From Symsagittifera roscoffensis (Eukaryota > Xenacoelomorpha > Acoela > Convolutidae), in assembly GCF_963678635.1 (NCBI RefSeq), contig NC_087062.1, forward strand, positions 75,446,349-75,510,348: a DNA stretch of 64,000 bases, in the 5' to 3' direction. Numbering within the stretch: position 1 is the first letter of the stretch; each line of letters begins with the position of its first letter. The notes below the pieces were generated by a model. The model saw nothing but the letters and a program-made list of their open reading frames with translations. It was not told the DNA's origin and made no database searches. This document shows positions 40,812 through 51,753 of this stretch, one piece after another. A program made the position numbers and the translations under genes.

Positions 40812-40856
40812 CAACTGATTTCGAATCACACTCCTTAACCACTTGGCCATAGCTGC
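40812..40856 (-). pseudogene. tRNA-Ser 5'-half fragment (CGA)
   Basis: Loop TTCGAAA and D-arm kept; everything 3' of the anticodon stem is replaced by 'agatttccata'. Confidence 0.6.
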
Positions 40857-41115
40857 TACAAAAAATATAACATCTCAACAAAAATAGCATTTGTATTTCA
40901 GTGTAAACTGTATATCTTGAATCTTAGAAAATGTCTAGTGCCAACGATTGAAAGTCTCAACAAAAATCGCTTTTGTATTTCAGTGTAAACTGTATATCTT
41001 GAAACTTAGAAAATGCAGTTTTTACCAAAGTTTTTACAGAGCAAACGAAAAAAACTGACGCGAATACGGATCTTTCAACAACTTAAAAATCTGCCATTGC
41101 AGCCAATGACAACCG

Positions 41116-41156
41116 CTGATTTCAAGTCAGACGCCTTAACACTCGGCCATGACTGC
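41116..41156 (-). pseudogene. tRNA-Ser 5'-half fragment (TGA)
   Basis: Copy of 39329-39369. Confidence 0.65.
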
Positions 41157-41366
41157 TGCTAATAATTGCAAAACTGAAGAAAATAGCTATTTAATTTCCA
41201 TGCGACATGTATAGTAATTTAGAAATTGATTGAAAACTGATGTTTATTTTTTGAAAAAAAAAGCAGATATCGAAAAATAATTTTAAACAGCAAATAAAAA
41301 AAGCGACGCAAATGTGCATTTTAAAAATCACCAATTTAAAAATCTTCTCCTTTTACCAGTATAAAG

Positions 41367-41449
41367 TGCAGCCAGCAGGCTTCTAACCTGCTCCGACAAG
41401 ATCACATCTGATTTCGAATCCCACTCCTTTACCACTTGGCCATCGCTGC
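41367..41449 (-). pseudogene. tRNA-Ser-like (CGA) (B1)
   Basis: Copy of 39580-39662. Confidence 0.5.
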
Positions 41450-41541
41450 TACCAAAAATTCAACGTCTCAACAAAAATAGCAATTGTGTTTCAGTGTAAA
41501 CTGTATATCTTGAATCTTAGAAAATGATTGAAAACAGCTGT

Positions 41542-41602
41542 TTGTGCGTGGAGATCACATTTGTTTTCGAGTCAGACGCCTCAACCATTCGGGCATGTCT
41601 AG
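41542..41602 (-). pseudogene. tRNA fragment lacking T-arm
   Basis: Copy of 39755-39815. Confidence 0.65.
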
Positions 41603-41818
41603 TGCCAACGATTGAAAGTCTCAACAAAAATCGCTTTTGTATTTCAGTGTAAACTGTATATCTTGAAACTTAGAAAATGATTGAAAACAGCTGTTTTTTG
41701 TTTTAAAAAAAAAAAAATGTACCCAAAACCGCAAGTTTGTATAAAGGAAACGAAAAAATCTGACGCGAATACGGATCTTTCATCAACTTAAAAATCTTCC
41801 ATTGCAACACGTGACAAT

Positions 41819-41900
41819 CGCAGCCAGCAGGATTCGAACCTGCGCGTGAAGATCACATCTGATTTCGACTCAGACGCCTTAACCACTCGGCCATGGCTGC
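41819..41900 (-). tRNA. tRNA-Ser (CGA) (B6)
   Basis: Copy of 40032-40113, with the same G32. Confidence 0.82.
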
Positions 41901-42139
41901 TGCAAACAAAAAAAACTTCAAGAAAATAGTTTTTGTATTTCCCTACGACATGTATTTTTAAATTTAAAAATTTATCAAAAACAGCTGTTGTTTTTTGAAA
42001 AAACAGATATCCAAAAACTATTTTAAACGGCAAATAAAAAAGCGACGCAACTATGCTTTTTTCAACAAATTAAAAATCTACTCTTTTTGCCAGTACAAAG
42101 TGTAAGATCGAAAATTCTGCCACTCTTGCTAATACGTAT

Positions 42140-42221
42140 TGCATCCAGCAGGATTCAAAGCTGGGCTTGAGGATCACATTTGATGTTTAGTTAGACGCCT
42201 TATCCACTCGGCCATGGCTGC
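42140..42221 (-). pseudogene. tRNA-Ser-like, anticodon AAA (class A body)
   Basis: Copy of 40354-40435. Confidence 0.5.
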
Positions 42222-42430
42222 TTAGAATGAATCAGAATCTCAACAAAATAGGAATTGTATTTCAAGATAAAAGTATGTGTTAATTTGAAAAACTTAGTTC
42301 AACTCGACAAATCCTTTTTTTTTCAAAAAGCAGACACCAAAAACCGCAATAAATCAATATTCGAAGCAAATCTGAGAAAAAAAAACTTTATTGTCCCATC
42401 TAAAAGTCCGTCACTTTTGCTCGTACGAAT

Positions 42431-42513
42431 CGCAGCCAGTAGGATTCAAACCTGCTCCGACAACTTTACATCTCATTTCTATTCACACTCCTTAACCTTT
42501 TTGCCATAGCAAC
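42431..42513 (-). pseudogene. tRNA-Ser-like (AGA), class A/C mixed
   Basis: Copy of 40645-40727. Confidence 0.48.
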
Positions 42514-42597
42514 GTCTCAAGTAAAATAGCCATTGTATTTCAGTGTAAATTGTATATCTTGAACCTTAAAAAGGATTAAAAACAGCAGATTTCCATA

Positions 42598-42642
42598 CAA
42601 CTGATTTCGAATCACACTCCTTAACCACTTGGCCATAGCTGC
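42598..42642 (-). pseudogene. tRNA-Ser 5'-half fragment (CGA)
   Basis: Copy of 40812-40856. Confidence 0.6.
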
Positions 42643-42901
42643 TACAAAAAATATAACATCTCAACAAAAATAGCATTTGTATTTCAGTGTAAACTGTATA
42701 TCTTGAATCTTAGAAAATGTCTAGTGCCAACGATTGAAAGTCTCAACAAAAATCGCTTTTGTATTTCAGTGTAAACTGTATATCTTGAAACTTAGAAAAT
42801 GCAGTTTTTACCAAAGTTTTTACAGAGCAAACGAAAAAAACTGACGCGAATACGGATCTTTCAACAACTTAAAAATCTGCCATTGCAGCCAATGACAACC
42901 G

Positions 42902-42942
42902 CTGATTTCAAGTCAGACGCCTTAACACTCGGCCATGACTGC
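42902..42942 (-). pseudogene. tRNA-Ser 5'-half fragment (TGA)
   Basis: Copy of 39329-39369. Confidence 0.65.
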
Positions 42943-43153
42943 TGCTAATAATTGCAAAACTGAAGAAAATAGCTATTTAATTTCCATGCGACATGTATAG
43001 TAATTTAGAAATTGATTGAAAACTGATGTTTATTTTTTGAAAAAAAAAAGCAGATATCGAAAAATAATTTTAAACAGCAAATAAAAAAAGCGACGCAAAT
43101 GTGCATTTTAAAAATCACCAATTTAAAAATCTTCTCCTTTTACCAGTATAAAG

Positions 43154-43236
43154 TGCAGCCAGCAGGCTTCTAACCTGCTCCGACAAGATCACATCTGATT
43201 TCGAATCCCACTCCTTTACCACTTGGCCATCGCTGC
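43154..43236 (-). pseudogene. tRNA-Ser-like (CGA) (B1)
   Basis: Copy of 39580-39662. Confidence 0.5.
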
Positions 43237-43327
43237 TACCAAAAATTCAACGTCTCAACAAAAATAGCAATTGTGTTTCAGTGTAAACTGTATATCTTGA
43301 ATCTTAGAAAATGATTGAAAACAGCTG

Positions 43328-43389
43328 TTTGTGCGTGGAGATCACATTTGTTTTCGAGTCAGACGCCTCAACCATTCGGGCATGTCTAG
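43328..43389 (-). pseudogene. tRNA fragment lacking T-arm
   Basis: Copy of 39755-39815. Confidence 0.65.
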
Positions 43390-43571
43390 TGCCAACGATT
43401 GAAAGTCTCAACAAAAATCGCTTTTGTATTTCAGTGTAAACTGTATATCTTGAAACTTAGAAAATGATTGAAAACAGCTATTTTTTGTTTTAAAAAAAAG
43501 GTACCCAAAACCGCAAGTTTGTATAAAGGAAACGAAAAAATCTGACGCGAATACGGATCTTTCATCAACTT

Positions 43572-43576
43572 AAAAA
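43572..43576 (-). terminator. Pol III T5 terminator for 43601-43682
   Basis: T5 in the transcript, about 24 nt past G73. Confidence 0.6.
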
Positions 43577-43600
43577 TCTTCCATTGCAACACGTGACAAT

Positions 43601-43682
43601 CGCAGCCAGCAGGATTCGAACCTGCGCGTGAAGATCACATCTGATTTCGAGTCAGACGCCTTAACCACTCGGCCATGGCTGC
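43601..43682 (-). tRNA. tRNA-Ser (CGA), canonical (B6)
   Basis: Best CGA copy in class B. Acceptor 7/7, G73, D-stem GCC/GGC, anticodon arm TCTGA-CTCGAAA-TCAGA, variable stem GTGA/TCAC, T-stem 5/5 and B box GGTTCGAATCC. It differs from the two sister copies by C32 in place of G32. Confidence 0.88.
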
Positions 43683-43699
43683 TGCAAACAAAAAAAAAA

Positions 43700-43741
43700 C
43701 TTCAAGAAAATAGTTTTTGTATTTCCCTACGACATGTATTT
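43700..43741 (-). promoter_or_regulatory. Conserved upstream block of 43601-43682
   Basis: The 'aagaaaatag...tgtatttcc...gacatgta' form of the upstream block, at the usual offset with a TATA-like CTATTTTCTTG. Confidence 0.45.
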
Positions 43742-43923
43742 TTAAATTTAAAAATTTATCAAAAACAGCTGTTGTTTTTTGAAAAAACAGATATCCAAAA
43801 ACTATTTTAAACGGCAAATAAAAAAGCGACGCAACTATGCTTTTTTCAACAAATTAAAAATCTACTCTTTTTGCCAGTACAAAGTGTAAGATCGAAAATT
43901 CTGCCACTCTTGCTAATACGTAT

Positions 43924-44005
43924 TGCATCCAGCAGGATTCAAAGCTGGGCTTGAGGATCACATTTGATGTTTAGTTAGACGCCTTATCCACTCGGCCATG
44001 GCTGC
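43924..44005 (-). pseudogene. tRNA-Ser-like, anticodon AAA (class A body)
   Basis: Copy of 40354-40435. Confidence 0.5.
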
Positions 44006-44215
44006 TTAGAATGAATCAGAATCTCAACAAAATAGGAATTGTATTTCAAGATAAAAGTATGTGTTAATTTGAAAAACTTAGTTCAACTCGACAAATCCTT
44101 TTTTTTTTCAAAAAGCAGACACCAAAAACCGCAATAAATCAATATTCGAAGCAAATCTGAGAAAAAAAAACTTTATTGTCCCATCTAAAAGTCCGTCACT
44201 TTTGCTCGTACGAAT

Positions 44216-44298
44216 CTTAGCCAGTAGGATTCAAACCTGCTCCGACAACTTTACATCTCATTTCTATTCACACTCCTTAACCTTTTTGCCATAGCAAC
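44216..44298 (-). pseudogene. tRNA-Ser-like (AGA), class A/C mixed
   Basis: Copy of 40645-40727 with two changes in the 3' acceptor strand. Confidence 0.46.
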
Positions 44299-44386
44299 GT
44301 CTCAAGTAAAATAGCCATTGTATTTCAGTGTAAATTGTATATCTTGAACCTTAAAAAGGATTAAAAACAGCAGATTTCCATACAAC

Positions 44387-45240
44387 TGATTTCTAAACAC
44401 ACGCCTTAACAACTTTGCCATAGCAACGTCTAAACAAAAATAGCCATTGTATTTCAGTGTAAAGGGAATATCTTGAACCTTAAAAAAAATAAAACAGCGG
44501 TTATATCTTGAACCTTTAAAAAAAAGAAAAAAACAGCGGTTTTTTTTTTCAAAAAAGTAGGTACGAAAAATAGGAACCTTCAAAAAAATAGCCACGTCTC
44601 AACAAAAAAACGTCATTGTATTTCAATGTAAAAAGTATATCTTGAACCTTACAAAAATGTCTCAACAAACATAGCCGACAATTTTACAACTGATTTCTAA
44701 CCACACTCCTTAACCACGTTGCCATAGCACCGTCTCAACAAAAATATCCATTGTATTTCAGTGTAAAGTGTATATCTTGAACCTTAAAAAAGATTAAAAA
44801 CAGCGGATTTCCTTACAACTGATTTCTAATCACACTCCTTAACCACTTTGCCATAGCAAAGTCTGAACAAAATTAGCCTTTGTGTTTCAGTGTAAAGTGT
44901 ATATCTTGAACCTTAAAAAAACGTCTCAACAAACATAGCCGACAATTTTACAACTGATTTCTAATCACACTCCTTAACCACTTTGCCATAGCAACGTCTC
45001 AACAAAAATATCCTTTGTATTTCAGTGTAAAGTGTATATCTTGAACCTTAATAAAAGATTAAAAACAGCGGATTTCCTTACAACTGATTTCTAATCATAC
45101 TCCTTAACCACTTTGCCATAGCAACGTCTCAACAAAAATATCCATTGTATTTCAGTGTAAAGTTTATATCTTGAACCTTAAAAAAGATTAAAAACAGCGG
45201 TTTTTTTTTAAAAAAATAGGTACCAAAAATAACAAGTTTT
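44387..45240 (-). repeat. Class C 5'-half tRNA monomers
   Basis: About 125-130-bp tandem units, some shortened: a 40-nt tRNA 5' half (plus strand 'ctgatttctaatcacactcc' then 'ttaaccactttgccatagca') followed by the upstream block 'attgtatttcagtgtaaagt' and 'gaacctt', then 'aaaaacagcggatttcctta'. No T-arm or 3' acceptor, so no tRNA can form. Loop TTAGAAA keeps the AGA triplet. Confidence 0.85.
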
Positions 45241-45317
45241 TATTAAAAAAACGAAAAAACTGACACGAATATGCATTTTTACCAACCTATAATTTTGCCA
45301 TTTCAGCCAGTGTGAGT

Positions 45318-45399
45318 CGCCGCCAGCAGGATTCGAACTTGTGCGTGGAGATCACATTCGTTTTCGAGTCAGACGCCTCAACCACTCGGGCATGTCTAG
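45318..45399 (-). pseudogene. tRNA-Ser-like (CGA) (B2)
   Basis: As 36364-36445. Confidence 0.5.
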
Positions 45400-45609
45400 T
45401 GCCAACGATTGAAAGTCTCAACAACAACAAAAATTGCTTTTGTATTTCAGTGTAAAGTGTATATCTTAAATTCAAAAATTGATAGAGAACATCTGTTCTT
45501 TTTTCTTCAAAAAGCATAAAAAAAGTTGAATATTTTGAAATGCAAAAAAAATTAGGCGCAAATATGTATTCTCAGCAATCAGAAGATCTGCTTTTTTGCT
45601 AGTACAAAT

Positions 45610-45682
45610 AGCAAACAGAACGATTCGGACCTGCAAGCGAAGACCACATCTAATCAAACTTCTTAACCACTTTGCCATAGCA
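45610..45682 (-). pseudogene. Chimera: B3 3' half joined to class C 5' half
   Basis: The T-arm and variable arm of a TAA-type unit run directly into 'ctaatcaaacttcttaacc'. The anticodon loop is lost at the junction. Confidence 0.6.
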
Positions 45683-46440
45683 ACGTCTCAACAAAAATAG
45701 CCGACAACTTTACAACTGATTTCTAATCACACTACTTAACCACTTTGCCATTTCTAATCACACTCCTCAACCACTTTGCCATCTAATCACACTCCTTAAT
45801 AACTTTGCCATAGCAACGTCTCAACAAAAATAGCCATTGTACTTCAGTGTAAAGTGTATATCTTGAACCTTAAAAAAGATTAAAAAACAGCGGATTTCCT
45901 TACCACTGATTTCTAATCACACTCCTTAACCACTTTGCCATAGCAAAGTCTGAACAAAAATAGCCATTGTATTTCAGTGTAAAGGGAATATCTTGAACCT
46001 TAAAAAAAATTAAAAACACCGGTTATATCTTGAACCTTAAAAAAAGATTAAAAACAGCGGTTTTTTTTCAAACAAGTAGGTATAAAAAATAGGAACCTTC
46101 AAAAAAATAGCCACGTCTCATAAAAAAGCCATTGTATTTCAGTGTAAAGTGTAAATCTTGAACCTTAAAAAAACTTCTCAACAAACATAGCCGTCAACTT
46201 TAAAACTAATTTCTAATCACACTCCTTAACCACTTTGCCATAGCAACGTCTAAACAAAAATAGCCATTGTAATTCAGTGTAAAGTGTATATCTTGAACCT
46301 TAAAAAAGATTAAAAACAGCGGATTTCCCTACCACTGATTTCTAATCACACTCCTTAACCACTTTGTCATAGCAAAGCCAGAACAAAAGTAGCCTTTGTG
46401 TTTCAGTGTAAAGTGTATATCTTGAACCTTAAAAAAATTT
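45645..46440 (-). repeat. Class C 5'-half tRNA monomers
   Basis: Includes very short iterations near 45730-45800 where 'cactccttaaccactttgcca' recurs every 25-30 bp. Confidence 0.82.
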
Positions 46441-46566
46441 AAAAAAGCGGCTTTTTTCAAAAAATAGGTACCAAAAATCACAAAGTTTTTTTAAAAAAAA
46501 ACGAAAAAACTGACACGAATATGCATTTTACCAACCTATAATTTTTCCATTTCAGCCAGTGTGAGT

Positions 46567-46648
46567 CGCCGCCAGCAGGATTCGAACTTGTGCGTGGAGA
46601 TCACATTTGTTTTCGAGTCAGACGCCTCAATCACTCGGGCATGTCTAG
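46567..46648 (-). pseudogene. tRNA-Ser-like (CGA) (B2)
   Basis: As 36364-36445, with one D-loop change. Confidence 0.5.
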
Positions 46649-46851
46649 TGCCAACGATTGAAAGTCTCAACAAAAATCGCTTTTGTATTTCAGTGTAAAA
46701 CGTATATCTTAAATTCAAAAATTGATAAAGAACATCTGTTCTTTTTTCTTCAAAAAGCATAGAAAAAGTTGAATCTTTCGAAAAGCAAAAAAAATAGACG
46801 CAAATATGTATTCTCAGCAATCAGAAGATCTGCTTTTTCGCCAGTACAAAT

Positions 46852-46924
46852 AGCAACCAGAACGATTCGGAACTGCAAGCGAAGACCACATCTAATCACA
46901 CTCCTTAACCACTTTGCCATAGCA
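46852..46924 (-). pseudogene. Chimera: B3 3' half joined to class C 5' half
   Basis: As 45610-45682. Confidence 0.6.
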
Positions 46925-47300
46925 ACGTCTCAACAAAAATAGCCGACAACTTTACAACTGATTTCTAATCACACTACTTAACCACTTTGCCAATTTAATC
47001 GCACTCCTTAACCACTTTGCCACCTAATCACACTCCTTAACCACTTTGTATAGCAACGTCTCAAAAAAAATAGCCATTGTATTTCAGTGTAAAGTGTATA
47101 TCTTGAACCTTAAAAAAGATTAAAAACAGCGGATTTCCTTACAACTGATTTCTAATCACACTCCTTAACCACTTTGCCATAGCAACGTCTCAACAAAAAT
47201 AGCCATTGTCTTTCAATGTAAAGTGTATATCTTGAACGTCTCAACAAAAATAGCCATTGTATTTCAGTGTAAAGTGTATATCTTGAACATTAAAAAAGAA
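46885..47300 (-). repeat. Class C 5'-half tRNA monomers
   Basis: Three to four shortened monomers and two copies of the upstream block without tRNA sequence between them (47200-47290). Confidence 0.78.
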
Positions 47301-47433
47301 TAAAAACAGCGGTTTTTTTTTTCAAAAAAGATAGGTACCACAAATCGCAAGTTTTTATAAAGCAAACGAAAAAACTGACGGGAATACGCATTTTTCACCA
47401 AACTATAATTTTGCCATTTCAGCCAGTGTGAGT

Positions 47434-47515
47434 CGCCGCCAGCAGGATTCGAACATGTGCGTGGAGATCACATTTGTTTTCGAGCCAGACGCCTTAACCA
47501 CTCGGGCATGCCTAG
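47434..47515 (-). pseudogene. tRNA-Ser-like (CGA) (B2)
   Basis: Loop CTCGAAA; C10 and weakened T-stem; G73. Confidence 0.5.
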
Positions 47516-47712
47516 TGCCAACGATTGAAAGTCTCAACAAAAATCGCTTCTGCATTTCAGTGTAAAGTGTATATCTTAAATTCAAAAATTGATAAAAAAC
47601 ATCTGTTCTTCAAAAAACATCGAAAAAGAGCAATATTTTGAAAAGCAAAAAAAATCAGACGCAAATATGCATTTTCAGCAATCAGAAGATCTGCTTTTTT
47701 GCCAGTACAAAT

Positions 47713-47794
47713 AGCAAACAGATTGAATCGGACCAGCAAAAGAAGACCACATCTGAGTTTAAGTCAGACGCCTTAACTAATCGGACATGACTGC
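47713..47794 (-). pseudogene. tRNA-like, anticodon TAA (B3)
   Basis: Anticodon stem TCTGA/TCAGA fully paired with loop CTTAAAC. T-arm degraded, T73. Confidence 0.5.
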
Positions 47795-47890
47795 TGCCAA
47801 TTAAAAAAAAATCTGAAGAAAGTAGCTATTGTATTTCCATGCGACATGTATATTTAAATTTAAAAATCTACTCTTTTTGTCAGTACAAAG

Positions 47891-47973
47891 TGCAGCCAGC
47901 AGGATTCGAACCTGCTCCGACAAGTTCGCAACTGATTTCGAATCACACTCCGTAACCACTTGGCTATAGCTGC
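47891..47973 (-). tRNA. tRNA-Ser-like (CGA) (B1)
   Basis: 83 nt; acceptor mostly paired, T-arm canonical, A73, loop TTCGAAA. Two mismatches in the anticodon stem make function doubtful. Confidence 0.45.
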
Positions 47974-48182
47974 TACTAAACACTCAACGTCTCAACAAAA
48001 CTACTCATTGTATTTCAGTGTAAGTGTATATCTTGAATATCAGAAAATGATTGAAAACAGCAGTTTTTTTTCAAAAAACATAGGTACCAAAGATCGCAAT
48101 TTTTTATAATGCAAACGAAGAAATTGGACGCAAATACGCATTTTTCGGCAATCTTGAAATCTGCCTTTTTGCCAGTGTCAAT

Positions 48183-48264
48183 TTCAGCCAGCAGGATTCG
48201 AAACTACGCGAAAACATCACATCTGACTTTGAGTCAGACGCCTTAACCACTTGGCCAGGGCTGC
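48183..48264 (-). pseudogene. tRNA-like, anticodon CAA (B4)
   Basis: Anticodon arm TCTGA-CTCAAAG-TCAGA is perfect. Acceptor GCAGCCC/TGGCTGA loses both end pairs; T-stem weak; A73. Confidence 0.48.
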
Positions 48265-48472
48265 TACCAAAATTTCAACATCTCAAAAAAAAAGCAATTG
48301 TATTTCAGTGTAAAGTGTATGTCTTGAACCTTACAAAATTATTAAAAATAGCTGTTTTTTTTCAAAAAATAGGTAACAAAAATCGCAAGTTTTTAAAAAG
48401 CAAACGAAAAAATCTGACGCGAATACGGATCTTTCATCAACTTAAAAATCTGCCATTGCAGCCAGTGAAAAT

Positions 48473-48553
48473 CGCAGCCAGCAGAGTTCGAACCTGCACG
48501 TGAAGATCATATCTGATTTCAAGTCAGATGCCTTAACACTCGGCCCTGGCTGC
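48473..48553 (-). tRNA. tRNA-Ser-like (TGA) (B5)
   Basis: Acceptor 7/7, G73, anticodon stem 5/5 with loop CTTGAAA, T-arm nearly canonical. D-loop one base short and T8 changed to G. Confidence 0.55.
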
Positions 48554-48764
48554 TGCCAAAAATTCAACGTCAAAGCAAAGAACCAATTGTAAATCAGTGT
48601 AAAGTGTATATCTTGAATCTTCAAAACAGATTAGAAATAGCTGTTTTTTTTTCAAAAAAAGAGGTACCAAAAATCGCAAGTTTTTATAAAGCAAACAAAA
48701 AAACTCTGACACGACCACGAATTTTTCACCAATCTAAAAAACTGCCATTTCAGCCGGTGAGAGT

Positions 48765-48846
48765 CGCCGCCAGCAGGATTCGAACATTCGCGTAAAGATA
48801 ACATCTGTTTTCGAGTCATACGCCTTAATCACTAGGGCATGCCTGC
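48765..48846 (-). pseudogene. tRNA-Ser-like (CGA) (B2)
   Basis: Loop CTCGAAA; acceptor 5 of 7; D-stem CCC. Confidence 0.5.
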
Positions 48847-49049
48847 TGCCAACGATTCAAAATCTCAATAAAAATTGCGATTGCTTTCCAGTGTGACGTG
48901 TATATGTCAAACTTAAAAATTGATTGAAAACAGCTGTTCTTTTTCTTTCAAACAACAGATACCAAAACCGAAAAATTTCACATAGCAAATCTGAGAAAAA
49001 AAAACTTTATTGTCCCATCTAAAAGTCCGTCACTTTTGCTGGTACGAAT

Positions 49050-49132
49050 CGCAGCCAGTAGGATTCAAACCTGCTCCGACAACTTTACATCTCATTTCTA
49101 TTCACACTCCTTAACCTTTTTGCCATAGCAAC
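49050..49132 (-). pseudogene. tRNA-Ser-like (AGA), class A/C mixed
   Basis: Copy of 44216-44298 with the consensus 'cgcagcc' acceptor. Confidence 0.48.
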
Positions 49133-49189
49133 GTCTCAAGTAAAATAGCCATTGTATTTCAGTGTAAATTGTATATCTTGAACCTTAAA

Positions 49190-50170
49190 AAGGATTAAAA
49201 ACAGCGGATTTCCATACAACTGATTTCTAAACACACTCCTTAACAACTTTGCCATAGCAACGTCTAAACAAAAACAGCCATTGTATTTCAGTGTAAAGGG
49301 AATATCTTGAACCTTAAAAAAAAAGAAAACAGCGGTTATATCTTGAACCTTTAAAAAAAAGAAAAAAACAGCGGTTTTTTTTTCAAAAAAGTAGGTACGA
49401 AAAATAGGAACCTTCAAAAAAATAGCCACGTCTCAACAAAAAACGTCATTGTATTTCAGTGTAAAAAGTATATCTTGAACCTTACAAAAACGTCTCAACA
49501 AACATAGCCGACAATTTTACAACTGATTTCTAACCACACTCCTTAACCACTTTGCCATAGCAACGTCTCAACAAAAATATCCTTTGTATTTCAGTGTAAA
49601 TTGTATATCTTGAACCTTAAAAAAAGATTAAAAACAGCGGATTTCCTTACAACTGATTTCTAATCATACTCTTAACCACTTTGCCATAGCAACGTCTCAA
49701 CAAAAATATCCATTGTATTTCAGTGTAAAGTGTATATCTTGAACCTTAAAAAAAGATTAAAAACAGCGGATTTCCTTACAACTGATTTCTAATCACACTC
49801 CTTAACCACTTTGCCATAGCAAAGTCTGAACAAAATTAGCCTTTGTGTTTCAGTGTAAAGTGTATATCTTGAACCTTAAAAAAACGTCTCAACAAACATA
49901 GCCGACAATTTTACAACTGATTTCTAATCACACTCCTTAACCACTTTGCCATAGCAACGTCTCAACAAAAATATCCTTTGTATTTCAGTGTAAAGTGTAT
50001 ATCTTGAACCTTAAAAAAAGATTAAAAACAGCGGATTTCCTTACAACTGATTTCTAATCATACTCCTTAACCACTTTGCCATAGCAACGTCTCAACAAAA
50101 ATATCCATTGTATTTCAGTGTAAAGTGTATATCTTGAACCTTAAAAAAGATTAAAAACAGCGGTTTTTTT
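49190..50170 (-). repeat. Class C 5'-half tRNA monomers
   Basis: Counterpart of 44387-45240 with one extra monomer of about 130 bp. Confidence 0.85.
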
Positions 50171-50279
50171 TTCAAAAATAGGTACCAAAAATAACAAGTT
50201 TTTATTAAAAAAACGAAAAAACTGACACGAATATGCATTTTTACCAACCTATAATTTTGCCATTTCAGCCAGTGTGAGT

Positions 50280-50361
50280 CGCCGCCAGCAGGATTCGAAC
50301 TTGTGCGTGGAGATCACATTCGTTTTCGAGTCAGACGCCTCAACCACTCGGGCATGTCTAG
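50280..50361 (-). pseudogene. tRNA-Ser-like (CGA) (B2)
   Basis: Copy of 45318-45399. Confidence 0.5.
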
Positions 50362-50571
50362 TGCCAACGATTGAAAGTCTCAACAACAACAAAAGTTGCT
50401 TTTGTATTTCAGTGTAAAGTGTATATCTTAAATTCAAAAATTGATAGAGAACATCTGTTCTTTTTTCTTCAAAAAGCATTAAAAAAGTTGAATATTTTGA
50501 AATGCAAAAAAAATTAGACGCAAATATGCATTCTCAACAATCAGAAGATCTGCTTTTTTGCTAGTACAAAT

Positions 50572-50644
50572 AGCAAAGAGAACGATTCGGACCTGCAAGC
50601 GAAGACCACATCTAATCAAACTTCTTAACCACTTTGCCATAGCA
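50572..50644 (-). pseudogene. Chimera: B3 3' half joined to class C 5' half
   Basis: Copy of 45610-45682. Confidence 0.6.
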
Positions 50645-51290
50645 ACGTCTCAACAAAAATAGCCGACAACTTTACAACTGATTTCTAATCACACTACTTA
50701 ACCACTTTGCCATTTCTAATCACACTCCTCAACCACTTTGCCATCTAATCACACTCCTTAATAACTTTGCCATAGCAACGTCTCAACAAAAATAGCCATT
50801 GTACTTCAGTGTAAAGTGTATATCTTGAACATTAAAAAAGATTAAAAACAGCGGATTTCCTTACCACTGATTTCTAATCACACTCCTTAACCACTTTGCC
50901 ATAGCAAAGTCTGAACAAAAATAGCCATTGTATTTCAGTGTAAAGGGAATATCTTGAACCTTAAAAAAATTAAAAACACCGGTTATATCTTGAACCTTAA
51001 AGAAGATTAAAAACAGCGGTTTTTTTTCAAACAAGTAGATATCAAAAATAGGAACCTTCAAAAATATAGCCACGTCTCATAAAAAAGCCATTGTATTTCA
51101 GTGTAAAGTGTATATCTTGAACCTTAAAAAAACGTCTCAACAAACATAGCCGTCAACTTTAAAACTAATTTCTAATCACACTCCTTAACCACTTTGCCAT
51201 AGCAACGTCTCAACAAAAATAGCCATTGTAATTCAGTGTAAAGTGTATATCTTGAACCTTAAAAAAATTAAAAAAAGCGGTTTTTTTTCA
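50605..51290 (-). repeat. Class C 5'-half tRNA monomers
   Basis: Counterpart of 45645-46440 with one monomer fewer. Confidence 0.82.
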
Positions 51291-51395
51291 AAAAATAGGT
51301 ACCAAAAATCACAAAGTTTTTAAAAAAAAACGAAAAAACTGACACGAATAAGCATTTTACCAACCTATAATTTTTCCATTTCAGCCAGTGTGAGT

Positions 51396-51477
51396 CGCCG
51401 CCAGCAGGATTCGAACTTGTGCGTGGAGATCACATTTGTTTTCGAGTCAGACGCCTCAACCACTCGGGCATGTCTAG
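51396..51477 (-). pseudogene. tRNA-Ser-like (CGA) (B2)
   Basis: Copy of 46567-46648. Confidence 0.5.
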
Positions 51478-51680
51478 TGCCAACGATTGAAAGTCTCAAC
51501 AAAAATCGCTTTTGTATTTCAGTGTAAAATGTATATCTTAAATTCAAAAATTGATAAAGAACATCTGTTCTTTTTTCTTCAAAAAGCATAGAAAAAGTTG
51601 AATCTTTTGAAAAGCAAAAAAAATAGACGCAAATATTTAATCTCAGCAATCAGAAGATCTGCTTTTTTGCCAGTACAAAT

Positions 51681-51753
51681 AGCAACCAGAACGATTCGGA
51701 CCTGCAAGCGAAGACCACATCTAATCACACTCCTTAACCACTTTGCCATAGCA
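51681..51753 (-). pseudogene. Chimera: B3 3' half joined to class C 5' half
   Basis: Copy of 46852-46924. Confidence 0.6.

Larger units (their letters stand above)
39028..40814 (-). repeat. 1.79-kb triplication, copy 1
   Basis: Near-identical to 40815-42600 and 42601-44386. Each copy has a TGA 5'-half fragment, a B1 unit, a T-arm-less fragment, a canonical CGA gene, a class A-like AAA unit and a mixed AGA unit. Confidence 0.92.
40815..42600 (-). repeat. 1.79-kb triplication, copy 2
   Basis: Offset 1786-1787 bp from copy 1. Confidence 0.92.
42601..44386 (-). repeat. 1.79-kb triplication, copy 3
   Basis: Offset 1785-1787 bp from copy 2. Similarity ends near 44386, where class C monomers begin. 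Confidence 0.9.
44151..48984 (-). repeat. 4.83-kb tandem duplication, copy 1
   Basis: Matches 48985-53812. The junction at about 48985 joins 'ttcacatagc' to 'aaatctgagaaaa'. Offsets between paired units vary (4834, 4962, 4829) because of gain or loss of a class C monomer of about 130 bp. Confidence 0.9.

Noticed and set aside
44387-45240. Complete tRNA genes in the class C blocks
   Set aside because: No T-arm, B box or 3' acceptor strand follows the anticodon arm, so no cloverleaf can form.
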